Origin: CF-13 sp036782775 | GTDB lineage: Bacteria > Chloroflexota > Dormibacteria > CF-121 | Assembly (NCBI GenBank): GCA_036782775.1 | Contig: DAIPYJ010000008.1 | Coordinates: 9,486-73,485, forward strand | DNA: 64,000 nucleotides | Direction of reading: 5' to 3' | Shown here: one piece after another, positions 26,117-35,570 of the stretch | Layout: each line of letters begins with the position of its first letter | How positions within the stretch are numbered: position 1 is the first letter of the stretch | Notes under the pieces: model-generated | Seen by the model: only the letters and a program-made list of their open reading frames with translations | Told to the model about the DNA's origin: nothing | Databases searched by the model: none | Translations under genes and position numbers: made by a program

Positions 26117-26440
26117 ATGATCGTGGTCACGACCGAAGAAGTCACCGGGCATCGCGTGGTAGAGATGAAGGGGCAGGTCTTTGGGCTGGTGGTGCGCAGC
26201 CGTGGGCTGGGCGGCAACATCATGGCGGGCCTGCGCTCGCTGGGTGGAGGCGAGATCACCGAGTACACCGAATTGCTCGAGGACGCGCGCCGCCATGCGG
26301 TCGATCGCATGATCCAGAACGCCACCGCGATGGGCGCCAACGCGGTGCTGCGCATGCAGTTCGACTCCTCGGAGATCGGCCAGACGATGTCGGAGATCGT
26401 CGCCTACGGGACGGCGGCCGTCGTGCAACCGACCAGCTGA
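26117..26440 (+). CDS. YbjQ/UPF0145 family protein
   Basis: 107 residues, the normal length. VVEMKGQVFGLVVRSRG, GGGEITEYTELLEDARRHAVDRMIQNATAMGANAVLRMQFDSSE are the family hallmarks. YbjQ-type proteins form beta-rich homopentamers and are sometimes called heavy-metal-binding domains; their role is unknown. Good AGGAGG ribosome binding site. It sits 16 nt after the response regulator, likely in the same operon. Confidence 0.92.
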   Translation: MIVVTTEEVTGHRVVEMKGQVFGLVVRSRGLGGNIMAGLRSLGGGEITEYTELLEDARRHAVDRMIQNATAMGANAVLRMQFDSSEIGQTMSEIVAYGTAAVVQPTS

Positions 26441-26441
26441 G

Positions 26442-26765
26442 ATGCTGCGCAAGGCGATCCTGGCTTACGGCGTGCTGGCGATCGTCTGCGGCATCCTGCT
26501 GCTCGCCGCCGGGATCGGCGTTGGGATCGTCATTTATCTGCTGATCCAGGGCATCGTCGTGCTGGCCGCGCTCCTCTTCGAACGCGGGCGTTACCGACCG
26601 ACGGTCACGCAGAGTGGCGACTGGCAGGAGACGGAGGAGCGCTTCGTCGATCCGAGTACAGGGCAACTCATGAAAGTCCGCTACAATCCGCGAACTGGAG
26701 TACGGGACTATGTGCCCGCGGACTCTCTCCCTCCCTCCGGCTCGGGAGGACCACTGAAGCCATGA
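26442..26765 (+). CDS. Small membrane protein, unknown
   Basis: 107 residues. Two hydrophobic helices (LAYGVLAIVCGILLLAAGIGVGIVIYLLIQGIVVLAALLF) followed by a polar cytoplasmic-type tail with QETEERFVDPSTGQLMKVRYNPRTGVRDYV, a short segment often found in YbjQ-neighbour proteins. Stop and next start overlap (ATGA). Function unknown. Confidence 0.8.
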   Translation: MLRKAILAYGVLAIVCGILLLAAGIGVGIVIYLLIQGIVVLAALLFERGRYRPTVTQSGDWQETEERFVDPSTGQLMKVRYNPRTGVRDYVPADSLPPSGSGGPLKP

Positions 26766-27445
26766 AGAGGACGACGATTCTGCTGCTCATCACGGTGGTG
26801 GCGGTCGTGGCCGGCACGATCACCGTCCTGGCGACGCCCAAGTATCAGGAACTTGCGGCGCGGCCCACGCCCGGCCCCCTGTTTGTCGTCGAGACCACGC
26901 CCACTCCCTCGCCGACGCCGAGCCCAACCCCGACCGCCACGCCGGCGCCAACGATCGCCGCCACGCCGAACGGCACCGTGACGATCGCGATGCCGGTCTT
27001 TAAGCAATCGCTGGGCCTTGACTGTGAAACGGCGGCCCTGCAGATGGCGCTCGCCGGCACGGGTCGCAATTACACCCAGGACCAGCTGATCGCGATGCAA
27101 CCGGCCGCCGACACCCATGCGCCGGTGATGGGACCGATCGTCAACGGGCACAAGACGGTCAAGCAGTGGGGCAATCCCTATAAGCAGTTCGTCGGCAACA
27201 TCAACGGCGCGGACTGGATCCCGACCGGCTATGGCATCTACTACCCGCCACTGCTGAGCCTGGTGCAGTCCCACGGCCTGCCCAACTCCGTCGGCGGGGA
27301 AGGCGCGGGCAACGGCTGGACGGCCTCGCGGATTTACGCCGCCGTCGCTGCCGGTCACCCGGTGGTCGCCTGGGTTGAAACCGGATGGATGAGCGCCTAC
27401 GTGGGCACCTGGACGGCGTGGGACGGGTCGCCGATCCGCTATTCG

Positions 27446-28806
<1,361 letters not shown>

Positions 28807-28807
<1 letters not shown>

Positions 28808-29289
28808 CAATCCTCCGGCTGGACATAGGCGCCGAGGCGCGCCAGTCGCTGGGCAAAACTGCTATAAGCGCGCGGTTGCAGGGTGAGCGCGACGAAGATG
28901 GTGTCGTCGCCGGCCACCGTGCCGAGGACCTCGGGCCATCCGGCCCCATCAACCGCGGAGGCCAGCGGGTGCGCCGAACCAGGCGTGGTGGTGAGCACCG
29001 CGATCCCCTGACCGCGGCGGACCGTCATCGGCAGGTCGCGGAGTAACCGGCGCAGGCGATCTTCGCGGCCGGACGGCGACGCCGCTCCGAGCCCCTCATC
29101 CGGTTTGACGTAATGGCTGTCCGGGCCTGCGACCCGCACCAAACCGAGCTCAGCAATATCGCGGGAGACCGTCGCCTGGGTGGTGGCAATTCCCGCCCTT
29201 TGCAGCCGGTCGACCAGCTCCTCCTGCGTCGAGATGGGATGCTTGCCAATGATCGACAGGATCGCTTCCTGCCGCTTACGCTTCGACAT
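28807..29289 (-). CDS. argR: Arginine repressor
   Basis: 160 residues with the N-terminal winged helix (KRKRQEAILSIIGKHPISTQEELVDRLQRAGIATTQATVSRDIAELGLVRV) and C-terminal arginine-binding/oligomerisation domain (VLTTTPGSAHPLASAVD, VLGTVAGDDTIFVAL). ArgR/AhrC proteins are hexamers that control arginine genes. The start at 29289 gives a normal N-terminus and overlaps the argH end by 14 nt. It likely autoregulates this operon and perhaps the divergent ligase gene. Confidence 0.93.
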
Positions 29290-30679
29290 GCGCGAGCGCC
29301 TCCTTGACACGCTGTGGAGCCGTGCCACCGAGTACGTCACGCGACGCGAGCGCGCCCTCCAGCGTGAGGTGGCCCAGCACGTCCGCGCCGAAGAGCGGCG
29401 AGAACTGCTTCAGTTCCTCGAGCGAATAGGACTCGAGGCCCCGGCCGGACGCGACCGCGGACGCCACGATCCTTCCCACCAGGCGATGCGCGTCCCGGAA
29501 GGGCAGGCCCTTACGGGAGAGGTAGTCGGCGAGCTCGGTGGCGAGGGTGTAGCCGCTGATGGCGGCGCTTCGCATCACCTCGACATTGAACGCCAGCCCC
29601 TCAACCAACCGCGCGGTGACCGCGAGGCAATCGATCGTCGTATCGACGGCGTCGAAGAGCGCCTCTTTGTCTTCCTGAAGGTCGCGGTTGTAGGCAAGCG
29701 GCAAACCCTTGAGCACCATCAACAGGTTGACCAGGTCGCCGGTTACGCGTCCGGTCTTCGCCCGCACCAGCTCGGCGGCGCAGGGGTTCTTCTTGTTCGG
29801 CATCATCGAGCTACCGCTCGCCAGGGAGTCCGGCAGCTGGGCAAAGGAGAACTCGGTGCTGGTCCAGAGCACGACCTCGCCGCAAAGCCGCGACAGGTGG
29901 CCCATCACGATCGCGCAAGCCGAGATGAGCTCGATGACGAAGTCGCGGTCGGCGACGGCGTCGAGAGAATTGCGCGCCGCCGCCGCAAACCCAAGGTCGG
30001 CGGCCAACGCCGTGCGGTCGATTGGGAAGCCGCTGCCGGCAAGCGCACCCGCGCCCAGCGGCGAGACGTCAGCACGTTCGAGTGCGTCGCCCAGGCGTCC
30101 GCGATCGCGTTGCAGCATTTCGACGTAGGCGAGCAGGTGATGCGCGAGGAGCACCGGTTGAGCCCGCTGGGTATGGGTGTAGCCGGGCATAACGCTCGCG
30201 GCATGCTCCTGTGCTCGAGTGACCAGCGCCGCCTGAAGCTGATGCACGCCCTCGAGCAACGTCGTCCCGGCCTGCTTGACGTAGAGGCGCAGGTCGAGCG
30301 CCACCTGGTCGTTCCGGCTGCGGCCGGTGTGCAGCTTGCCCCCGAGTGGGCCTAGCTTGTCGCGCAGCTTTTGCTCGACGAGCATGTGGATGTCTTCAGA
30401 TTCATCAACCTCAGCCTCTCCGTTCTCCCTCCCCCTGGCGGGAAGGGTCGGGGAGGGGGTATTCGAGAGGTCGCTTTCTATCTCAGTCAGCGCCCTGTCG
30501 ATTTCGGTTTGTTCGTCAGCCGTAAGGACGCCGGCACCGACCAGCGCCCTCGCGTAGGCGCGGCTACCCGCGATGTCCTCGTGGAAGAGCCGGTGATCGA
30601 CCGCGAGCGAGCGCGTGAAACGATCGATCAGCGGATCCGGCTCTTCCGAGAAACGGCCGCCCCAGGGCTGCTGGCTCAG
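29276..30679 (-). CDS. argH: Argininosuccinate lyase, apparent CTG start and in-frame repeat insertion
   Basis: 467 residues if started at CTG (30679-30677), which overlaps the argG2 stop as CTGA. The frame is closed by a TAA four codons upstream and holds no ATG, GTG or TTG before the ATG at residue 99, yet the normal N-terminus (QPWGGRFSEEPDPLIDRFTRS, FHEDIAGSRAYARAL) lies in this interval. Catalytic parts: HTGRSRNDQVALD, GYTHTQRAQPV and GSSMMPNKKNPCAAE. Residues 72-94 replace the usual short loop before EDIHMLVEQ with an insertion matching a palindromic GC-rich repeat. Confidence 0.9.
   Translation of the reverse strand: MSQQPWGGRFSEEPDPLIDRFTRSLAVDHRLFHEDIAGSRAYARALVGAGVLTADEQTEIDRALTEIESDLSNTPSPTLPARGRENGEAEVDESEDIHMLVEQKLRDKLGPLGGKLHTGRSRNDQVALDLRLYVKQAGTTLLEGVHQLQAALVTRAQEHAASVMPGYTHTQRAQPVLLAHHLLAYVEMLQRDRGRLGDALERADVSPLGAGALAGSGFPIDRTALAADLGFAAAARNSLDAVADRDFVIELISACAIVMGHLSRLCGEVVLWTSTEFSFAQLPDSLASGSSMMPNKKNPCAAELVRAKTGRVTGDLVNLLMVLKGLPLAYNRDLQEDKEALFDAVDTTIDCLAVTARLVEGLAFNVEVMRSAAISGYTLATELADYLSRKGLPFRDAHRLVGRIVASAVASGRGLESYSLEELKQFSPLFGADVLGHLTLEGALASRDVLGGTAPQRVKEALAHVEA
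30425..30460. repeat. REP-like palindromic GC-rich element embedded in argH
   Basis: CCCTCCCC (30427-30434) and GGGGAGGG (30450-30457) form perfect 8-bp arms around a 15-nt centre (CTGGCGGGAAGGGTC). Short pyrimidine-tract/purine-tract palindromes of this style recur in intergenic regions of many GC-rich genomes. Here it is translated in frame as a Pro/Arg-rich loop. Confidence 0.6.
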
Positions 30680-31920
30680 TGCACCACCTTAGCCATCCGC
30701 TTGGCCAGCACTTCCCAGGGCAGACCCGCGATCTGCGCGGCGGGACCGCAGAGTTGCTGGTTGAAGCTCCGGCTTTGCAAGCTGCGGATCTCCGGGAAGA
30801 AGAGCGACTGGTTGCTCTGCCGGCTGTCGATGTTGATCGCCCCATGGAAGAGCGTCGCCGTTTCGGTCCCACTGACGTGCGCCTGCGTCGTTGCGACGAA
30901 GGAATCCAGCGCGTCCTTCAGCGGGCTGAACCAGGATCCGTGATAGACGAGGGAGCCCCATTTCTGGTCGACGATCGACTTGAACTCGAGCTCTTCCTTT
31001 GTCAGGCAGAACTGCTCGAGGTCGTGATGGAGCTTGAGCAGCACGGTCGCGGCCGGTGCCTCGTAGAGCTCGCGCGACTTGAGCCCCATGATGCCGTCTT
31101 CGAAGATGTCGATCTTGCCGATGCCGTGGCTGCCCGCGATCACGTTCAGCTTGGCCACGATCTCCGGCAGCGGCAACTCCTTGCCGTCCAGCGCGACCGG
31201 GATGCCGTGCTCGAAGGTGACCGCGACTTTGGTCGGCGTGGGATTGGTCTTCCCCGCCGGCTTCCACCAGAGCCAGGCGTTCTCCGGAATCGGCTGATTG
31301 AGGCCGATCGCGCCCGAGGCGAGGCTGCGGCACCACATCGTCTTGTCGTCGCCGCCCTGCATCACCTCGGTGATCGGGATGCCGAGCTCTTTGGAGATTT
31401 CCTCCTCGTCGCCGCGGGTCAGATCGAAGTCCCGCACCGGGACGAGCACGTCGAGCTGCGGCGCGACGAGCTTGAAGACGTTGTGCATGCGGTACTGGTC
31501 GTTGCCCTTGCCGCTGCTGCCTTCCATGATCGCGTCACAGCCGAGCTTGAGTGCCAGCGCGGCGATCTTGGAGGCGATCAGCTGGCGGGTCATCGACGTC
31601 GACACCGGGTAGCCCTCGTAGTTGGAGTTGGCCTGGATCGCCTTGGTCAGCCAGAGATTGGCGAACTCCTCCTTGGCGTCGATCACGATCGGCGTGATGC
31701 CGAGCACCTTCGCCTTCTGGATGGCGGCCTCCATCTCGTCCTTCCCCTGCCCGACGTCGACCGTGATCGGGAACAGCTCCTCGACCTGGTATTTCTCCTT
31801 GGCGAGCACGGCGCAGAGCGACGAATCGAGGCCGCCCGAGTAGGCGAGGGCCACCTTCTTGGCTTGCTTGATCGGCGTCGCGTCGATCTTCTCCAGTAAT
31901 TTGCTCTTGACTGCCAGCAT
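30676..31920 (-). CDS. argG: Argininosuccinate synthase (copy 2)
   Basis: 414 residues starting at the ATG at 31920 with GAGGAGG 9 nt upstream. Motifs: VALAYSGGLDSSLCAVLA, PITVDVGQGKDEMEAAI, IMEGSSGKGNDQYRMHNVF and GLKSRELYEAPAATVLLKLHHDLE. It is a full-length, clearly diverged homologue of the copy at the other end of the operon, with a different N-terminus and C-terminus (ends LPWEVLAKRMAKVVH). First gene of argG2-argH-argR-argG1. Confidence 0.92.
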   Translation of the reverse strand: MLAVKSKLLEKIDATPIKQAKKVALAYSGGLDSSLCAVLAKEKYQVEELFPITVDVGQGKDEMEAAIQKAKVLGITPIVIDAKEEFANLWLTKAIQANSNYEGYPVSTSMTRQLIASKIAALALKLGCDAIMEGSSGKGNDQYRMHNVFKLVAPQLDVLVPVRDFDLTRGDEEEISKELGIPITEVMQGGDDKTMWCRSLASGAIGLNQPIPENAWLWWKPAGKTNPTPTKVAVTFEHGIPVALDGKELPLPEIVAKLNVIAGSHGIGKIDIFEDGIMGLKSRELYEAPAATVLLKLHHDLEQFCLTKEELEFKSIVDQKWGSLVYHGSWFSPLKDALDSFVATTQAHVSGTETATLFHGAINIDSRQSNQSLFFPEIRSLQSRSFNQQLCGPAAQIAGLPWEVLAKRMAKVVH

Positions 31921-31970
31921 GAATCGGGACCTCCTCAGTGGTTTGGTAACGCTGTCTTCTGTTGTTGGGT

Positions 31971-32006
31971 TGCGCATAAGTATACGGGAGGCTGTATAAT
32001 TACGCA
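31971..32006. promoter_or_regulatory. Imperfect dyad over the -10 box in the argG2 / lysX1 divergent region
   Basis: TGCGCATAAGTATAC (31971-31985) is mirrored by GTATAATTACGCA (31994-32006), differing by one substitution and two missing bases. The right arm contains TATAAT (31995-32000), a good -10 box for the ligase gene whose GTG starts 13 nt later. A site placed this way is well suited to ArgR or another amino-acid-responsive repressor. The -35 (TTGCGC, 19-nt spacer) is weak. Confidence 0.5.
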
Positions 32007-32013
32007 AGACACC

Positions 32014-32862
32014 GTGATCGGCATCCTCTGCAGTCGCGTCCGGATCGAAGAGAAGTCGCTGTTCGAGGCACTTCGGCGACGTGGCATGCGCTTCGAGCGG
32101 CTCGACGAGGACCAGATCCAGTTTCCGATCGGCGGCGACGTCCCGGGCGTGGACGTGGTACTGGATCGGTCGATCCACCACGGGCGCTCGCTCTACAGCC
32201 TGATGCTGCTGAACGCCGCCGGCGTGCCGACCGTCAACCGCGGCGAGGTGGCCCAGATTTGTGGCGACAAGATCCTGACCTCATCGACGCTGGCCGCGGC
32301 GGGCGTCCCGATCCCCAAGACGGTGGTCGCCTTCACTCGCGAGGCGGCATTGGACGCGATCGAGAAGATGGGGTATCCCGTCGTCATCAAGCCGATGGTC
32401 GGCTCCTGGGGACGGCTGCTGGCGAAGATCAACGACCGCGACGCCGCCGAGGCAGTGCTGGAGCACAAGGAAACGCTCGGCTCGTACCAGCATGGGATCT
32501 TCTACATCCAGGAGTACGTCAAGAAGCCGGAACGCGACATCCGTGTCATCGTGATGGGCGACCAGACGGTCGGAGCGATCTATCGATCGTCCGAGCACTG
32601 GATCACGAACACGGCGCGCTCGGGACAGGCGTCGCCTTGTCCCGTGACGCCCGAGATCCATGAGCTCTGCCAGGAAGCGGCTTCGGCGGTGGGTGGCGGG
32701 TTCCTCGCGATCGACCTGCTGGAGCATGACGATGGTCTGCTGGTCAACGAGCTCAACTACACGCCGGAATGGCATGGCTTCATGGACGCGACCGGCATTC
32801 CGGTGCCCGATTTGCTGATCGATTACCTGCTGCAGGTGCATCAAGCCGAAGCCGTCGCTTGA
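32014..32862 (+). CDS. LysX/ArgX-type LysW ligase, candidate glutamate-specific ArgX
   Basis: 282 residues, ATP-grasp ligase that would attach an amino acid through its alpha-amino group to the C-terminal Glu of LysW. ATP-grasp segments: GDKILTSSTLAAAGVPIPKT, PVVIKPMVGSWGRLLAKI, YIQEYVKKPERDIRVIV and AIDLLEHDDGLLVNELNYT. The substrate-side loop reads NYTPEWHGF (248-256), unlike NYTMEFRN in the second copy. It is divergent from the arginine operon and lies before, not after, the lysine T-box. This location and the loop difference suggest the LysW-glutamate (ornithine) branch. Confidence 0.85.
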   Translation: MIGILCSRVRIEEKSLFEALRRRGMRFERLDEDQIQFPIGGDVPGVDVVLDRSIHHGRSLYSLMLLNAAGVPTVNRGEVAQICGDKILTSSTLAAAGVPIPKTVVAFTREAALDAIEKMGYPVVIKPMVGSWGRLLAKINDRDAAEAVLEHKETLGSYQHGIFYIQEYVKKPERDIRVIVMGDQTVGAIYRSSEHWITNTARSGQASPCPVTPEIHELCQEAASAVGGGFLAIDLLEHDDGLLVNELNYTPEWHGFMDATGIPVPDLLIDYLLQVHQAEAVA

Positions 32863-32887
32863 CAGCGGCTGCGCCTGACGCTATCCT
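32859..32887 (+). promoter_or_regulatory. Promoter of the T-box leader / lysine operon
   Basis: TTGACA (32859-32864, overlapping the ligase stop codon), a 17-nt spacer and TATCCT (32882-32887). Transcription would start near 32894, about 25 nt before Stem I of the T-box. Confidence 0.7.
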
Positions 32888-32914
32888 CACCGCCAACAAG
32901 TTCATATCGAAAGG

Positions 32915-33183
32915 CGTTGATGAGGGAGAGTACGCGGACGCTAGAACTCCAGAGAACCTCCGGCAGCTGAGAAGGAGGGTTCAGGGCACCGCCGAAAAAG
33001 GCCTCGGAGCCGCAGGTCGAAAAGGGATCGCCCTTACTAGGCTGAGCCGGCCGGCCCCCGTGATCGGGCTGGAGTCTTCAGGCAGCGATGCCGCGGACTC
33101 GAAGAGGCCGGTCGCGCAAGCGAGCGGCGAAGTCGGGTGGTACCACGAGAGAAGCCTCTCGTCCCGGTGGACGAAGGCTTTTT
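32915..33183 (+). promoter_or_regulatory. T-box riboswitch leader, lysine (AAG) specifier
   Basis: Stem I: GAGG (32922-32925) pairs with CCTC (33002-33005) and GCGG (32934-32937) with CCGC (32989-32992), enclosing the AGTA / GAA loop-E pair. After CGAAA (32993-32997) comes AAG (32998-33000), the specifier for lysine. Distal AGAGA and GCTGAGA motifs are at 32951-32955 and 32966-32972. The T-box itself is GGG-TGGTACC-ACGAGAG (33135-33151) and pairs with CTCTCGT-CCC (33156-33165), leaving the 7-nt bulge TGGTACC that binds the tRNA ACCA end. Uncharged tRNA-Lys would favour this antiterminator. Confidence 0.9.
33153..33183 (+). terminator. T-box-controlled intrinsic terminator
   Basis: AGCCT-CT-CGTCC, loop CGGT, GGACG-A-AGGCT followed by a run of T (33179-33183). 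The left arm shares 33156-33164 with the antiterminator, so the two structures exclude each other. Charged tRNA-Lys should lead to termination before homocitrate synthase. Confidence 0.88.
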
Positions 33184-33200
33184 GTGTTCTTGGAGGTGCC

Positions 33201-34328
33201 ATGAGCATTAGAGCGTTCCGGATCATCGAGTCGACGCTCCGTGAGGGCGAGCAGTTCGCCCTGGCGCATTTCACACCGGCGCAGAAGATCGCGATCGCGC
33301 AGATGCTCGACGAATTCGGCGTCGAATACCTCGAACTCTCGTCGCCCTGTGCCTCGCCGCAATCGGAGGCTGACCTGCGGGCGGTCGCCGCATTGCCGCT
33401 CCGGGCCAAGGTGCTGACCCACGTCCGCTGTCACATGGAAGACGCGCGAGTCGCGGTCGAAACCGGGGCCGACGGCATCGACGTGCTGTTCGGGACCTCG
33501 TCCCACCTGCGGGCGTTCTCCCACGGCAAGAGTGTCGACGAGATCATCGAGACCGGCACCCAGGTCGTTCGCTTCATCCAGTCGCAGGGACTGGAAGTGC
33601 GCTTCAGCAGCGAGGATTCGTTTCGATCCGATCCGAAGGATCTGCTGCGCGTCTACCAGGCGATCGACCGCCTCCATCCGCAGCGCGTGGGCCTGGCCGA
33701 CACCGTCGGGATCGCGACCCCGAGCCAGGTCTTCGAACTGGTCTCGATGGTGCGCAAGGCCGTCGATTGCGATATCGAGTTCCATGCCCACAACGACACG
33801 GGCTGCGCCATCGCCAACGCCTTCGCCGCGCTCGAGGCGGGCGCGACCCACATCGACACGACCGTGCTGGGGATCGGCGAGCGTAACGGGATCGTGCCCC
33901 TCAGCGGCATGATCGCGCGCCTGTTGAGCATCCGCCCGGAACTGGTTTCGCAGTACCGGCTCGATGTCCTGCCCGAGCTCGACCAGATGGTCGCCGAGAT
34001 GGTCGGCATCCAGGTGCCCTTCAATGCGGCGATCACGAGCGCGACCGCGTTTCACCACAAAGCTGGGATGCACACCAATGCGGTCCTGAAGGATCCGTCG
34101 AGCTACGAGATCTTCGACCCGGCGCAATTTGGCCGTGAGCGCACGCTGATGACCGGTCACCGGCTGACCGGCCGGCATGCGATTGCCCACCGCGCCACGA
34201 CGCTCGGCCTCAGCCTGACCGACGACGAGATTCGCGCGGTCACGGCGGAAGTCAAGCGCCGGGCCGATCAACGGCCGCTGTCAACCGATGAGCTCGATGA
34301 CCTGCTTCGTGGCCGGGTGCCGGCCTAG
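33201..34328 (+). CDS. Homocitrate synthase
   Basis: 375 residues. DRE-TIM pattern: ESTLREGEQFALAHFT (R14 and E15 active site), HAHNDTGCAIANAFAALEAGA (metal-binding H195 and H197) and GIGERNGIVPLSGMIARL. It condenses acetyl-CoA with 2-oxoglutarate as the first step of alpha-aminoadipate lysine synthesis. The homocitrate assignment over isopropylmalate or citramalate synthase is supported by the downstream LysW genes and the lysine-specific T-box. GGAGGT precedes the ATG. Confidence 0.88.
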   Translation: MSIRAFRIIESTLREGEQFALAHFTPAQKIAIAQMLDEFGVEYLELSSPCASPQSEADLRAVAALPLRAKVLTHVRCHMEDARVAVETGADGIDVLFGTSSHLRAFSHGKSVDEIIETGTQVVRFIQSQGLEVRFSSEDSFRSDPKDLLRVYQAIDRLHPQRVGLADTVGIATPSQVFELVSMVRKAVDCDIEFHAHNDTGCAIANAFAALEAGATHIDTTVLGIGERNGIVPLSGMIARLLSIRPELVSQYRLDVLPELDQMVAEMVGIQVPFNAAITSATAFHHKAGMHTNAVLKDPSSYEIFDPAQFGRERTLMTGHRLTGRHAIAHRATTLGLSLTDDEIRAVTAEVKRRADQRPLSTDELDDLLRGRVPA

Positions 34329-34337
34329 GAGGAAAGC

Positions 34338-35570
34338 ATGGGAACACTGACTGAAGAGATCTTTTCCACGCGGATCGGCCGCCAGGTTCAGGCGGGCGAG
34401 ATCGTGGTGGCGCCGGTCGATTACGCGATGGCACATGATGTGACCGGTCCGCTGGCGATCGAGGCTTTCCGGCAGCTCGAGATGCCGTTGTGGGATCCGG
34501 ACCGCGTCATCTTCGTGTTCGACCACATCCTGCCGGCCAACACGGTGGCGGCAGCCGGCCTGCACCGGCAGGTGCGCGAGTTTGCCGCCGAGTTCGGCGT
34601 CACGCATGTCTTCCAGGAGGGCATCTGCCACCAGCTGATGGTGGAGAAGGGCTTCATCCGGCCCGGCGGCATCGTGGTCGGTGCCGACTCGCACAGCACG
34701 ACCTATGGCGCGCTCGGCTGCTTCAGCGCCGGATTCGGGTCGACCGACATCGCGGTGACGTTTGCCACCGGGCGCACCTGGTTCCGGATTCCGGAGACGA
34801 TCCGCATCAACCTGCGCGGCGGTCTACCACCGGGCGTCTTTCCCAAAGACCTCGCGCTTCAAGTCATTCGTCGACTTGGCGCCGAGGGGGCCAACTATCT
34901 TGCTGTCGAGTGGGGAGGTGAGGCGGTTGAAGCCATGAGCGTGGACGATCGCCTCACGCTCGCCAACCTCACGGTCGATTTCGGCGGCAAGGCGGGATTG
35001 TGCGAACCGGACGACAAGACGCGCGCGTATCTGGGCGACGGCGCGATTGCCGACATTCACCCTGTCCGTCCGGCCTATCGCCAGGTGCTGGAGGTCGACG
35101 CCGAGACGCTCGAGCCGCAGATCGCCTGTCACCCCGCGATCGACAACGTCAAGGACTTGAGCGATGTCGAAGGCACGCATCTCGACGAGGTCTTCGTGGG
35201 AAGCTGCACCAACGGCCGCATCGAGGACCTGGCGATCGTCGCCTCCTACTTCGAAGGGCGGCGCGTCCATCCCGACACGCGCACGATTGTGGTGCCGGCG
35301 TCGAAGAAGGTCTATATGGAGGCGCTCGCTCGGGGCTACATCCAGACCTTCATGGAGGCGGGCGCGCTGGTCATGAACGCGGGATGCGGCCCCTGCCTCG
35401 GAAGGCAACATGGTGTCCTCGGTCCTGGCGAGCGCGCGTTATCGACGAGCAATCGCAACTACGCCGGGCGAATGGGTAGCCCGCAGGCGGAGATCTACCT
35501 CGCCAACCCGGCAGTCGCGGCCGCCTCGGCGCTGGCTGGGGAAATTGCCGATCCCCGGAGAATCAACTGA
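34338..35570 (+). CDS. lysT: Homoaconitase large subunit
   Basis: 410 residues of the aconitase/LeuC superfamily. Iron-sulfur ligands appear in VGSCTNGR and GCGPCLGRQ; substrate loop VGADSHSTTYGALGCFSAGFGSTD. With the small subunit it would interconvert homocitrate, homoaconitate and homoisocitrate. It follows homocitrate synthase by 9 nt and overlaps the small subunit by one base (TGATG). LeuC is the alternative by sequence alone. Confidence 0.87.
   Translation: MGTLTEEIFSTRIGRQVQAGEIVVAPVDYAMAHDVTGPLAIEAFRQLEMPLWDPDRVIFVFDHILPANTVAAAGLHRQVREFAAEFGVTHVFQEGICHQLMVEKGFIRPGGIVVGADSHSTTYGALGCFSAGFGSTDIAVTFATGRTWFRIPETIRINLRGGLPPGVFPKDLALQVIRRLGAEGANYLAVEWGGEAVEAMSVDDRLTLANLTVDFGGKAGLCEPDDKTRAYLGDGAIADIHPVRPAYRQVLEVDAETLEPQIACHPAIDNVKDLSDVEGTHLDEVFVGSCTNGRIEDLAIVASYFEGRRVHPDTRTIVVPASKKVYMEALARGYIQTFMEAGALVMNAGCGPCLGRQHGVLGPGERALSTSNRNYAGRMGSPQAEIYLANPAVAAASALAGEIADPRRIN

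Noticed and set aside
26897..26960. Short tandem repeat resembling a CRISPR or minisatellite
   Set aside because: It encodes the Thr/Pro linker of the C39-like protein; no spacers and no repeat array.
33078..34271. 397-residue minus-strand ORF opposite homocitrate synthase
   Set aside because: Antisense shadow of a conserved enzyme and of the T-box leader; no domain.
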